Shown one piece after another: positions 9,423 to 17,764 of a stretch of 64,000 nucleotides of DNA. Source of the DNA: Promicromonospora sp042731755 (GTDB lineage: Bacteria > Actinomycetota > Actinomycetes > Actinomycetales > Cellulomonadaceae); contig NZ_JBHWLR010000002.1 in NCBI RefSeq assembly GCF_042731755.1, positions 310,001-374,000 on the forward strand, given 5' to 3'. Numbering within the stretch: position 1 is the stretch's first letter; each line of letters starts with the position of its first letter. Position numbers and translations under genes: made by a program. The notes beneath the pieces were generated by a model that searched no databases, was not told the origin of the DNA, and saw nothing but the letters and a program-made list of their open reading frames with translations.

Positions 9423-10957
9423 CAACCACTCCCTGTGTCGTGGGGTCTGCCACGAAGCCTGCCACGTCTTGCCCGCACCAGCGGGATCACCATGGAGGCC
9501 GCCACGGCCAGCAGCACCAGACCGAGCAGGGCCCACGGCACGGCCCAGCCGCTCGCGGTGTCGTGCGCGGAGGTGATGCCGCCCCCGCCGATGCCGACCA
9601 CGAGGCCGTCCACCCGCACTGTCGCCTCTGCCCGGACGAGCGGCCGGACGCCGCGGACCTCGACCACGCGCTCCACCGTGGAGCCGGGGAGGATCTCGGT
9701 CAGCTCGCCCGACGCCGTCCCCGACGCCGACGCCGACCCCGACCCCGTCGCCGACGCCGACTCCGACGCCGTCCCCGACGCCGTCCCCGACGCCGTCCCC
9801 GACGCCGTCGCCGGGCCGCCCGCCCAGGCCGTGCCTGCCGGACCCGCCACGGTGACCGACTCCGTGGGCACCAGGCGGGCGGTGCCCGTGTTGGTGAGGC
9901 GGTAGCGGACCGTCGAGGTGACGGTCCCGAACGGGTTGGCGGACACGTCGGTCGTGATGCTCAGGTCGCTGATCCCGAGTCCCGGCGCGAGGTCGCCCGC
10001 CACCCGCGCGTGCACGCGTAGCGCCAGACGCCGGTCCACGGTCAGCGCCGAGTCGCCGACCTGTTGCGTCAGCGCGGTGACGACGCCGCCCGAGTGGTCG
10101 CCGGGCGCGGCGTCGTCGGGCACGCGGAGCGTGAACGAGACCTCCGCGGACTCGCCCGGATCGAGGTCCAGCGTGCCCCGGCGGAAGGTGATCCAGGTGC
10201 CGAGCCCGGTCGCGGGCTCCTCGGCGGTCAGCAGGTCGATGTGGCCGCTCGGGGTCGTGAAGGCGTCGGTGCCGTACACGGTGAGCTGCAGGGGAGCGGT
10301 TGACCGGTTGGTCACCACCAGGGCGTCGCGGAGCGTGTCCCCGGGCTCGACGGCGTAGCCGTAGTTGGCGCGTCCGGTGCCCTGCCGGTTGTCGGCGGGG
10401 GTGACTGACCAGGAGATGCCGTCGACGTCGGTCGTGGCATTGGCCGCGACAGGGCTCTCCGCGACTGGGCTTCCGGCAGCAGCGCTTCCGGCGGCAGGGC
10501 TGCCTGCGACGGCGCTGCCCGCGACGGTCCCCGCGGCGGTCCCCGCGACAGGGCTTCCCGCGACCGGCCTTCCGGCAGCAGCGCTGCCGGCGACGGGGCT
10601 GCCGGCGACGGTGCCCGCGGCAGGGCTGCCCGCAGCTGTCACGGCCGGCAGGGCCGAGACGGTCGGCCCGACGTGCGCCTCCGCCGGGCCGGCGAGCAGA
10701 ACGGTCCCGAACAGGGCGGTCGCGACGGGGACGGTCCCGAGCAGGGCAGTCGCGAGCGGTTTGATCCCGCGCAGAACGGCCCGGAGCGGGACGGTCAGCA
10801 GAGTGGTGAGCACGCTAAGCACGAGTGCGCGGCGGGAGGCGACCCGCACCGGTGCCGCGGGGCGCCCGGGGGGGAGTCGGGGAAGCGGGACTGTGGGAGG
10901 GGGGAGGGGGAAAACGGGAACGTTGGCCCCACGCGGTGGGCGTGGGGACGCTCTCAT
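9422..10957 (-). CDS. DUF916 / WxL-interacting surface protein, start uncertain
   Basis: About 511 residues from ATG 10957, which lies only 6 bases inside an assembly gap, so the true start may differ. A signal region with a hydrophobic stretch ends near GPAEAHVG. Then come AAGSPVAG-type repeats (about 105-165), a DUF916 beta-sandwich (about 170-300: ISWSVTPADNRQG, YAVEPGDTLRDALVVTN, LDLDPGESAEVSFTLRVP), a second immunoglobulin-like part, a SGTASGTAS linker, and one membrane helix near the C-terminus with a basic tail. In firmicutes DUF916 proteins anchor WxL proteins to peptidoglycan. Here the preceding gene encodes a WxL-like C-terminus, making a partner pair likely. Confidence 0.8.
   Translation of the reverse strand: MRASPRPPRGANVPVFPLPPPTVPLPRLPPGRPAAPVRVASRRALVLSVLTTLLTVPLRAVLRGIKPLATALLGTVPVATALFGTVLLAGPAEAHVGPTVSALPAVTAAGSPAAGTVAGSPVAGSAAAGRPVAGSPVAGTAAGTVAGSAVAGSPAAGSAAAGSPVAESPVAANATTDVDGISWSVTPADNRQGTGRANYGYAVEPGDTLRDALVVTNRSTAPLQLTVYGTDAFTTPSGHIDLLTAEEPATGLGTWITFRRGTLDLDPGESAEVSFTLRVPDDAAPGDHSGGVVTALTQQVGDSALTVDRRLALRVHARVAGDLAPGLGISDLSITTDVSANPFGTVTSTVRYRLTNTGTARLVPTESVTVAGPAGTAWAGGPATASGTASGTASGTASESASATGSGSASASGTASGELTEILPGSTVERVVEVRGVRPLVRAEATVRVDGLVVGIGGGGITSAHDTASGWAVPWALLGLVLLAVAASMVIPLVRARRGRLRGRPHDTGSG
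10441..10640 (-). repeat. in-frame AAGSPVAG-type repeat
   Basis: About 200 bases of 12- to 24-nt degenerate units encoding Ala/Gly/Ser/Pro/Val blocks in the stalk between signal peptide and DUF916 domain. The frame stays open throughout. Confidence 0.8.
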
Positions 10958-11064
10958 AGGTGNNNNNNNNNNGGCGGAGGCAACACCCCTCTTTGTATTA
11001 ACAGTTCCAGGGGTCGTTGCCCGCCGACGGGCCTGCGCGATGAGGCAGGGAGAACACGGGACCG
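10958..11064. other. assembly gap with low-quality flanks
   Basis: Contains ten N at 10963-10972. The flanks are G-runs and AT-containing fragments unlike the surrounding DNA. The gap falls between the HtaA/WxL gene stop and the DUF916 gene start, so any intergenic signals or the real DUF916 start are not recoverable here. Confidence 0.85.
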
Positions 11065-12774
11065 TCAGCCCACCGCGGTGAGCGTGAGCACGCTCGCGTA
11101 GTCGCCGGCCGGGGTCTCCAACGGGATGCGCAGGTCGAGCGTGGCGTCCGCCGTCACCGAACCGGACGCGTGTCCCGCCGGCGCGGACACCAGGGTGGCG
11201 CCCGCGGTGAGGCCGGAGCCGGTGCCGGGCCGCACCAGCGCACCGGCGACGGCGCCCCCGGTGTTCTCCGAGACCGACGGCGACCAGCCCAGGCTGCTGC
11301 CCGGGAAGGACGCCGAACCACCGGTCGCGAAGAAGTCGGTCGCCGTGCCGTTGATGCTCCACGCGGGACCGCCGGCGCGCGTGTCGCTGACGGTGACCCG
11401 CTTGAGGTCGCCCGTGGCGGTCAGGGCGCCCGCCCCGGCCTCGGCGGTGCCGAGGCTCACGGCCTCGGAGCCGCCCACGACCGTCCACGTGAACGCGCCG
11501 GGCTCGCTCGGGTCCTCGCCCTCGGGCACGGTGACCTCAAGGTCGATGTCGCCCGAGGAGCCGCCCGGCGTCGCGAACGACACCGGGACGCCCAGCTCCT
11601 GGGCGGCGTTGGCCGCCGCCCCGCCCGCGGCGTACGTGTAGACGCCGTAGGTGCCGGTCGCGGTGTCCGACGGCGCCGCGGCGAGCTCCGCCGTGAACGT
11701 GCCGTCCGGGTTGAGCAGCACGAGCTGCCCGGCCACGTTCGGGAAGTCCGCCTTGACCTGCGAGTACGACGGCTCCGGCAGTGCCCACTTCTGGGTGAGC
11801 ACCGTCCGGGCGCCTGAGCCGGCGCCCTCCGACGGCCGCCACGGGTTCCCGAAGGAACCGAAGACCACGTACACGCCCGTGGGCGCGCCCGCGGCGACCG
11901 GCGGTCGGCCCGAGGTGTTCACGTTGGCCGCCGGGTCGAAACCCGAGCCGGTGGCGGTGACGGTCTCGCCGTCGGGGTCCAGACCCGACGCCTTCGACAG
12001 CGTGACGGTCGGGTTCCACTCCTCGGGCTCCTCCGCCGGCGCGCTGGTCTGCGCGCTCACGGTGAAGCTGTCCAGCGCGGCGCCCTCGGCCAGGAAGCCC
12101 TGGAGCGCGGCGGCGCCCTCGGCCGTCAGGGTCACGCCGGTCCCGGAGACGGTCACGGCGTCGGCCGCGACGTCCACCGTGGTGGTCGCCACCTCGCCGA
12201 GCACCACGTCGTCGCCGCCGTAGGTGCCGGGCTCGTAGCCCAGGTTGTTCTCCGGGATCTCGACGGCGAGGTCGCCCACGAGGCTGCCCGCGCCGCCGTC
12301 GACCACGACGGCCACGTCCTTGACCGTCACCGTGAAGGCGTGCGACGGGAAGTGGAAGACGGCGCCGCCCGCGCTCGCGACCGTCAGGTTGTCCGCGTCG
12401 GTGACCGTGCCGCCCGTGACGGGCAGGAGGTAGGGCAGGGTCTCGTTCGGCGGGGTGGTGTCGAGGTTGGCGGCCGGCGTGCCGTCCTCGTCGAACTCGC
12501 CGGGCGCGACGAGCGTGATGCGCTCGCCGACCGGGACCGCTCCGATGGGCGGCAGGGCCGCCGTCTGGCGCCCCACGTAGTTGCGGAAGCTCTCACGGAA
12601 GCCCCAGGCCAGGTCGCCGCTGTCCGCGGTGACGTCGGTCGGCTCCGCCGCGGTGGCGGTCAGTGCGACGAGCGGCGCGGCGGCGAGCGCCGTGCCGAGC
12701 GTCGCGGCCAGTCCGGTGGCGATCAGAGCGTGCCCGCGGTGCCGCGTGCGGCCCGCCGGTCTGCTGCGTGTCAT
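11065..12774 (-). CDS. secreted HtaA heme-binding protein with WxL-like C-terminal domain
   Basis: 569 residues, ATG 12774 with an AAAGG Shine-Dalgarno. Signal peptide about 1-42 (ends TATAAEP). An HtaA domain follows at about 50-225: DLAWGFRESFRNYVG start, FHFPSHAFTVTVKDVAVVVDG core. A second Ig-like domain is at about 245-395 (GSGFDPAANVN, GVYVVFGSF), matching a domain in the gene at 14233. Residues about 405-569 look like a WxL domain: LGTAEAGAGALTATGDL, AWSING, and a final DLRIPLETPAGDYASVLTLTA. There is no LPXTG or membrane anchor, so retention would depend on another wall protein; the DUF916 product next door fits. Role: capture of heme at the cell surface. Confidence 0.87.
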   Translation of the reverse strand: MTRSRPAGRTRHRGHALIATGLAATLGTALAAAPLVALTATAAEPTDVTADSGDLAWGFRESFRNYVGRQTAALPPIGAVPVGERITLVAPGEFDEDGTPAANLDTTPPNETLPYLLPVTGGTVTDADNLTVASAGGAVFHFPSHAFTVTVKDVAVVVDGGAGSLVGDLAVEIPENNLGYEPGTYGGDDVVLGEVATTTVDVAADAVTVSGTGVTLTAEGAAALQGFLAEGAALDSFTVSAQTSAPAEEPEEWNPTVTLSKASGLDPDGETVTATGSGFDPAANVNTSGRPPVAAGAPTGVYVVFGSFGNPWRPSEGAGSGARTVLTQKWALPEPSYSQVKADFPNVAGQLVLLNPDGTFTAELAAAPSDTATGTYGVYTYAAGGAAANAAQELGVPVSFATPGGSSGDIDLEVTVPEGEDPSEPGAFTWTVVGGSEAVSLGTAEAGAGALTATGDLKRVTVSDTRAGGPAWSINGTATDFFATGGSASFPGSSLGWSPSVSENTGGAVAGALVRPGTGSGLTAGATLVSAPAGHASGSVTADATLDLRIPLETPAGDYASVLTLTAVG

Positions 12775-12817
12775 CAGTTCTTGCCTTTCTCTGGGGATGG
12801 ACTGCGGACTGGGGGTC

Positions 12818-14236
12818 TCAGGGGTCGCGCCGCCGGAAGGGCAGCACGAGCCAGCCCTGCCGGAAGCCGAGGATCGCCACGGACGCGGCGACCAGCAGCA
12901 CGGCGGTCAGGACGGCGAGCCGGCGACCGGTGGCGCCGCCCGGGATCAGGCCGTCGGGGATCAGGGCGGCGCCGGCGGCGTCGAGCGTCGCGGCCGCGAC
13001 GGGGAGGAACGAGGCGGGGGTGTCGGGATCGGGCGTGGTGGTCGTGCCGCCGCCCGTGCCGGAGCCCGAGCCTGGTCCGGCGCCGGAGCTTGAACCGCCG
13101 CCGTTGCCCTCGGGACCGGTGGTGGCGGGCGGGACGGCGGCCGGCGGGTTGTCGGCGCCGCTGCCCCCGCCGCCCGTGCCGGTGCCGCCGTTGCCCGGGC
13201 CGGCGCTGCCTACGGACTCCGCGGCGTCGAAGCTGACGCTCACGTTCGCGGGGGTCTTGATCTCGTCCCGGGTGCCGGTGGAGTACCAGAACTCGGGCTC
13301 GCCCACGAGCTGGTGGAAGTTCACGAACGCCTGCGGGAACGAGCCCCAGCAGCTGCCGGCCGGGTCCTCGCGGAGCTGCGGCACGCGGTCTCCGGTGCTC
13401 GCGCGCACGCCGCAGTAGTCGGGCACCAGGTGCCCGCCGCGGGAGTCGGGGTCGAGGCGGCGTCCGGTGAAGGTGACGAGCGACGTCCGGGTCGACGGCA
13501 GCGGCTCCCAGCGGGTCATGTCCTGCTGGTCGGTGCCGTAGCCGCCGAGCGTGCCGGTGAGGGCGCCGTTGCCGGCGGAGTCCAGGCGCAGCTCCGGGTC
13601 GGTGACCCACCAGTAGACCAGGCCGCCGTAGAACACCACGGTGAAGCTGCCCGTCCAGCGGATGCGCACCGAGCCGTCGGCCTCGCGCGTGCCGGTGCCG
13701 CCGGTGAGCACGACCTCGGCCCCCGTGGTCCGGCCCGCGGCGTACGAGACGGGTCGGCCGTCGGGCGACGTGCAGCGCGTGCTGAACGTGGCGGCGCGCT
13801 GGGCGGCGTCCGCGCCCCGGCCGACCGTGCGCAGCACGCGGACGTCGCCCGACCGCCCGTGGTAGAGGTCCTCGTCGGCGGCGGTCCAGATGCGCCCGCC
13901 GCCCGTGTTGCCGTCGGTCCCGGGGCGGCCCGCGACCAGGAAGTTGCACTGCCCGGCGAGGTGGCTCTCCGACCCCGCCTGCACGCTCACGGCCCAGCGC
14001 AGCTCGGCGTTCGTCAGCCTGCCGTCCTCGCCCTGGCCGGGCGGCTCGGTCCCGTCCTCGGGCACGGTCACCGTCAGGAGGAGGGGACCCTGGTCGTCGG
14101 ACGTCGCGGCCGATGCCGTGGTCGATGTCGCAGCGGACGTCGCGGCCGACGCCGTGGTCGCCGCGGACAGGAGGAGCGTGAGCGCGAGGGCGGCGGACGT
14201 CGCGGCGCTGCGCCGACGGCGGGTCGCGCGGCTCAT
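12818..14236 (-). CDS. membrane-anchored HtaA-like heme-binding protein
   Basis: 472 residues from ATG 14236, overlapping the upstream stop as ATGA. Signal peptide about 1-31 followed by a short AATSAATSTTAS repeat. The HtaA-like region spans about 60-340, with SFTVVFYGGLVYWWVTDPEL as the core and FVNFHQLVGEPEFWYSTG near its end. A Gly/Ser/Thr/Pro linker (about 345-410) precedes one membrane helix (about 436-456) and a basic cytoplasmic end. By analogy with corynebacterial HtaA/HtaB it should bind heme and pass it to the Hmu transporter. The Tyr/His ligands cannot be fixed without a structure-based alignment. Confidence 0.82.
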   Translation of the reverse strand: MSRATRRRRSAATSAALALTLLLSAATTASAATSAATSTTASAATSDDQGPLLLTVTVPEDGTEPPGQGEDGRLTNAELRWAVSVQAGSESHLAGQCNFLVAGRPGTDGNTGGGRIWTAADEDLYHGRSGDVRVLRTVGRGADAAQRAATFSTRCTSPDGRPVSYAAGRTTGAEVVLTGGTGTREADGSVRIRWTGSFTVVFYGGLVYWWVTDPELRLDSAGNGALTGTLGGYGTDQQDMTRWEPLPSTRTSLVTFTGRRLDPDSRGGHLVPDYCGVRASTGDRVPQLREDPAGSCWGSFPQAFVNFHQLVGEPEFWYSTGTRDEIKTPANVSVSFDAAESVGSAGPGNGGTGTGGGGSGADNPPAAVPPATTGPEGNGGGSSSGAGPGSGSGTGGGTTTTPDPDTPASFLPVAAATLDAAGAALIPDGLIPGGATGRRLAVLTAVLLVAASVAILGFRQGWLVLPFRRRDP

Positions 14237-15771
14237 GCGCGGGCCTCCTGCTCGGCAGGTGTACTTGGTGCGTACTGCTCCGCTGCCGCGCGCCCGGGTT
14301 CGGCGGGCTCTGTCGCGGCGTCGTCGGCCGGTTCGTGCCCGGCGGCCTCGCCCGCGCTCGGCTCTCCGTCGTTCGTGCGTGCGTCGTTCGTGCCTGCGTC
14401 GTTGGTGCCTGCCTCGTTGGTGCCTGCGTCGTTGGTGCCCGCCTCGTCCGTGCCTGGGTCGTTCGTGTCGTCGACAGGTTGTTCCGCGTCCCGCTGGGCA
14501 GTCTCCGGCTCCGGAGAATCCTGCTCGGTCGCGTCCTGCTCCGCCCGGCGGCGGTCCGCGCGCCGCTTCAGTGACGTGACCAGCGACGACAGGATCACGA
14601 CGAGCAGCAGCAGGGCCGCGACACCCACCGCGATCTCCTCGGGGCGCCAGGTGCCGTCGGCGTTCGCCCCGGCGCCGCCGTCGGCCCCGGACGCTCCACC
14701 CGCTCCCGTTCCCGCGGCTCCCGTCCCCGCGGCCCCCGCGGCCTCGGCGGCGGCCTCCGCGGCCGAGACCTCGGCCGGGTCGCGGGTGACCGTCACCTCG
14801 GTCTCGATCGTCGTCCCGGAGGAGGCCCCGGAGAGCCGCAGCACGTGCGTGCCCGTGCGCAGGTCCGAGGGCAGCTCCAGGAGGCCCGCGACCTCGCCGT
14901 GGTTCCCCGCGACGAGCGGCCCGACAGCGACCAGGCCGTCGTCGAGCGTGACGCTCACCTGCTCGCCGGGCTCCAGGCCTTGGGCGCCGAAGCTCAGCAC
15001 GCGGCCCACGACGGCCGTGGCCTGGTCCACGCCGAGGCTGGCATCGGCCGGGCGGCCCTTCGAGTCGTCGGAGCCGACGTCGTCCGAACCGGAGCCGTTG
15101 CCCGACCCGGTGCCGCCGGACTCGCCCGCCTCGGACCCGGCCGCGTCGTCCTGCGCGCTGCCCGACCCCGCGCCGTCGCCCGATCCCGACCCCGCGCCTG
15201 AGCCTGAACCCGAGCCGGCGAACGTCACGGGCGTGAACGTCTCGTTGTTCGCATTGCGCACCCCGTGCGCGCCGATCGTGATGATGCCGCACTGCACGGC
15301 GACGCAGTCCACGGTGGAGCCGTCGGCCGCCTTGAAGCGCGCGCCGGGGATCACGAGGTCGGTGGACCAGGTGCCGTCCGCGGCGATGGTGCCGCCGTTC
15401 GCCTCGGCCTCCGTGCTCGACCCCGGGAAGGCGACGAACCGCTGGTAGCCCGCGTTCTGCGCGGTCTCGGCGTCGGGCACGTAGCGGTAGGTGTCGCCGG
15501 ACACGCCGCCGCGGCTGGGCGCCCACGACCCGCCCGACGGGTCCGAGACCCAGCCGAAGAACACGTACACGCCGCCGAAGGCCTTGGGCACCGACTGGAA
15601 CCCGCTGCCCGAGATGCGCACCGTCGAGGCCGTGCCCGGGTCGGGCTGCCCCGAGACGGCGACGCGTGCGGCGGCGTGCGCCGTCAGCACCGGGCCGAGC
15701 AGCGCGAGGGCGACCACGACGACGAGGGCGACCAGGGAGATCGCCGGACGGGGCAGGTGACGGGAGGTCAT
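14233..15771 (-). CDS. HtaA-associated Ig-like surface protein with membrane anchor and repeat tail
   Basis: 512 residues from ATG 15771 (ATGA overlap with hmuV). Signal peptide about 1-34. Residues 35-180 are an Ig-like domain (RISGSGFQSVPKAFGGVYVFFGW) that recurs in the HtaA/WxL protein, with a CVAVQC cysteine pair near 159. A Ser/Gly/Asp-rich stalk, a second Ig-like domain (about 240-330) and one membrane helix (about 375-397) follow. The cytoplasmic tail of 110 residues contains GTNDA/GTNEA repeats. Position inside the heme operon suggests an accessory in surface heme relay. No enzymatic motif is visible. Confidence 0.8.
   Translation of the reverse strand: MTSRHLPRPAISLVALVVVVALALLGPVLTAHAAARVAVSGQPDPGTASTVRISGSGFQSVPKAFGGVYVFFGWVSDPSGGSWAPSRGGVSGDTYRYVPDAETAQNAGYQRFVAFPGSSTEAEANGGTIAADGTWSTDLVIPGARFKAADGSTVDCVAVQCGIITIGAHGVRNANNETFTPVTFAGSGSGSGAGSGSGDGAGSGSAQDDAAGSEAGESGGTGSGNGSGSDDVGSDDSKGRPADASLGVDQATAVVGRVLSFGAQGLEPGEQVSVTLDDGLVAVGPLVAGNHGEVAGLLELPSDLRTGTHVLRLSGASSGTTIETEVTVTRDPAEVSAAEAAAEAAGAAGTGAAGTGAGGASGADGGAGANADGTWRPEEIAVGVAALLLLVVILSSLVTSLKRRADRRRAEQDATEQDSPEPETAQRDAEQPVDDTNDPGTDEAGTNDAGTNEAGTNDAGTNDARTNDGEPSAGEAAGHEPADDAATEPAEPGRAAAEQYAPSTPAEQEARA
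14363..14470 (-). repeat. 15-nt coding repeat (GTNDA)
   Basis: Six to seven degenerate 15-base units encode AGTND/AGTNE pentapeptides in the predicted cytoplasmic tail of the Ig-like surface protein. Confidence 0.85.
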
Positions 15772-16691
15772 GCGGGGTCCTCGCTGAGGGCGTCGGTTCG
15801 GGCAGGGGTCCGGGCGGGGACCCGGGCAAGGATTTCGGTGCGGGCCTGCGCGTGGATCAGGTCGGGGGTCCCGGCGGGCGCCGGGGCGGGCTCTCCGCCG
15901 TCGCCGCCGTGGCGGGGGAGCACCAGCAGCGCGCCCGTCAGGGGGTGCCGCACCACGTCGACGGGATGCTCGTAGACCCGGGTCAGCAGGTCGGCGGTGA
16001 GCACGTCGGCAGGGGCGCCGAGGGCGGCGACCCGGCCGCCGTCGAGCACCAGCACGCGGTCCGCCCAGGCGGCGGCGAGCGCCAGGTCGTGCAGCACGAC
16101 TACGACGGCGCCGCCCTCGGTCGCGTGCCGCCGCGCGTGGCGCAGCAGGTGCTCGGTGTGCCGCACGTCGAGGGCGGCGGTCGGCTCGTCGAGCAGCAGC
16201 AGGGTGGTGTCCTGGGCGAGCAGCCGCGCGAACGAGGTGCGGGCCTTCTCGCCGCCCGACAGCGTCGGGAAGCGCCGCCCGGCCAGGCCCGCGACGTCGG
16301 CGGCGTCGAGCGCGCGGGCGACCACGGCGTCGTCGTCGGCCGGGGTACCCGAGCCCTGCCTGCCGGAACTCTGCCACGGCGCGCGCCCCATGCGGACCAC
16401 GTCGATCACCCGGAACGGGAAGCTGACCTGGTTCTCCTGGAGCAGTACGGCCCGCAGGCGGGCCAACTCGGCGGGCCGGACGGCGCCCAGCGGGGTGCCG
16501 GTCCAGGCCGCCTCGCCGGCGTCGGGGGCGCGGTCGCCGGCCAGGACGGAGACGAGCGTGGACTTGCCGGCGCCGTTCGGGCCGACGACGACGAGTACCT
16601 CGCCGGGGCGCACGTCGAGGTCGACGTCGTCCAGGAGGACGGCGCTCCCGGCCTCGACCCGGACCCCGGTCAGCGTCAGCAGCGCGCTCAT
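15768..16691 (-). CDS. hmuV: heme ABC transporter ATP-binding protein
   Basis: 307 residues. Walker A VGPNGAGKST (about 35-44), Q-loop LLQENQVSF, signature LSGGEKARTSFAR, Walker B TLLLLDEPTAALD and the switch histidine LHDLAL are all present. It powers heme/siderophore-type import with the HmuU permease, whose gene overlaps it as ATGA. A 50-residue Pro/Ala/Thr-rich C-terminal extension (PARTPARTD) is longer than usual. The symbol rests on its place beside HtaA-type genes; a siderophore transporter cannot be excluded from this protein alone. Confidence 0.9.
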   Translation of the reverse strand: MSALLTLTGVRVEAGSAVLLDDVDLDVRPGEVLVVVGPNGAGKSTLVSVLAGDRAPDAGEAAWTGTPLGAVRPAELARLRAVLLQENQVSFPFRVIDVVRMGRAPWQSSGRQGSGTPADDDAVVARALDAADVAGLAGRRFPTLSGGEKARTSFARLLAQDTTLLLLDEPTAALDVRHTEHLLRHARRHATEGGAVVVVLHDLALAAAWADRVLVLDGGRVAALGAPADVLTADLLTRVYEHPVDVVRHPLTGALLVLPRHGGDGGEPAPAPAGTPDLIHAQARTEILARVPARTPARTDALSEDPA

Positions 16692-17764
16692 GCCCAGCCC
16701 CCCGCGGTGCGCCGGGTGCGGCGGATGAGCCAGAAGAAGAACGGGCCCCCGACCAGCGCGGTGAGCATGCCGATCGGCAGGTCGGCGTAGCCGACGGCGG
16801 TGCGCGCCACGAGGTCGGCGGCCAGGAGCAGGACGGCGCCGCCGAGCGCGCTGAGCGGCACGAGCACGCGGTGCGCCGGGCCGACGGCCATGCGGACCAG
16901 GTGCGGCACCACGAGGCCGACGAACGCGATGATGCCGCAGAACGCGACGCCCGCGGCGGTGAGCACGGCGACCACCACGATGCTGAGCACGCGCAGGCGC
17001 TCGACGTCGACGCCGAGGTGCCGCGCCGAGCGCTCGCCCAGGGACAGCAGGTCCAGCCGGCGGGCCAGCAGCAGAGCGCCGACCAGACCGACCAGCACGA
17101 GCGGCGCGACCACGCCGACGTACGCCCAGCGGGTCCCGTTGAACGAGCCGAGCTGCCAGAACACGATCTGCTCGCGGGCCTGCGTGTCGCCCAGGAAGGT
17201 GGTCAGGGCCAGGCCCGCGCCGCACACGGCGTTCACGGCCACGCCGGTGAGCACGAGCGTGACCACCTCGGTGCGGCCCGCCGACCGGGCGAGCCCGTAC
17301 ACGAGGAACGTCGCGCCGAGTCCGCCCGCGAAGGCCGCAGCGGCGGTGGTCCAGGGGCCGAGGGCGGTCAGCCCGAGCACGATCGTCACGGACGCGGCCA
17401 CGGCCGCGCCGGACGAGACGCCGACGACGCCGGGCTCCGCCAGCGGGTTGCCGAACACGCCCTGCATGACGGCGCCCGCCGTCGCGAGCGCCGCCCCCAC
17501 CAGCGCCGCCATCACCACGCGCGGGAACCGGATGGTCCACAGCGCGGCGTCGCCGTTCGGGTGGGACGGCATGGGGCCGACGTCGATACCCGCGTGGTGC
17601 AGCAGTGAGCCGATCACCTCCGCGGGCGGCACGTGGAGCTGCCCGGACCCGGCGGACACGACCGCGAGCACGCCGAGCGCGACCACGAGGCCGGCGGTGA
17701 CGACCGCGGTGCGGGCCGGTCGGGCGGGCGGCAGGACGCGGACGTCGGTCTCGACCGGGGTCAC
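16688..17764 (-). CDS. hmuU: heme ABC transporter permease (FecCD/BtuC family)
   Basis: 358 residues from a GTG at 17764 that overlaps the hmuT stop as GTGA. About nine to ten hydrophobic helices, with family motifs LWTIRFPRVVMAALVGAALA, GAVMQGVFGNPLAEPGVVGVSSGAA and CGIIAFVGLVVPHLVRM. It forms the membrane channel for imported heme. The extended coding frame reaching back to 18805 is a shadow of hmuT. Confidence 0.93.
   Translation of the reverse strand: MTPVETDVRVLPPARPARTAVVTAGLVVALGVLAVVSAGSGQLHVPPAEVIGSLLHHAGIDVGPMPSHPNGDAALWTIRFPRVVMAALVGAALATAGAVMQGVFGNPLAEPGVVGVSSGAAVAASVTIVLGLTALGPWTTAAAAFAGGLGATFLVYGLARSAGRTEVVTLVLTGVAVNAVCGAGLALTTFLGDTQAREQIVFWQLGSFNGTRWAYVGVVAPLVLVGLVGALLLARRLDLLSLGERSARHLGVDVERLRVLSIVVVAVLTAAGVAFCGIIAFVGLVVPHLVRMAVGPAHRVLVPLSALGGAVLLLAADLVARTAVGYADLPIGMLTALVGGPFFFWLIRRTRRTAGGWA

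Noticed and set aside
10973..11040. Short AT-containing stretch by the first gap as a regulatory element
   Set aside because: It looks like the poor sequence at the other gaps and cannot be trusted.
12818..15829. A 1003-codon minus-strand frame joining two surface proteins
   Set aside because: The part above 14236 is arginine-rich nonsense; the ATGA overlap and signal peptide place separate starts at 14236 and 15771.
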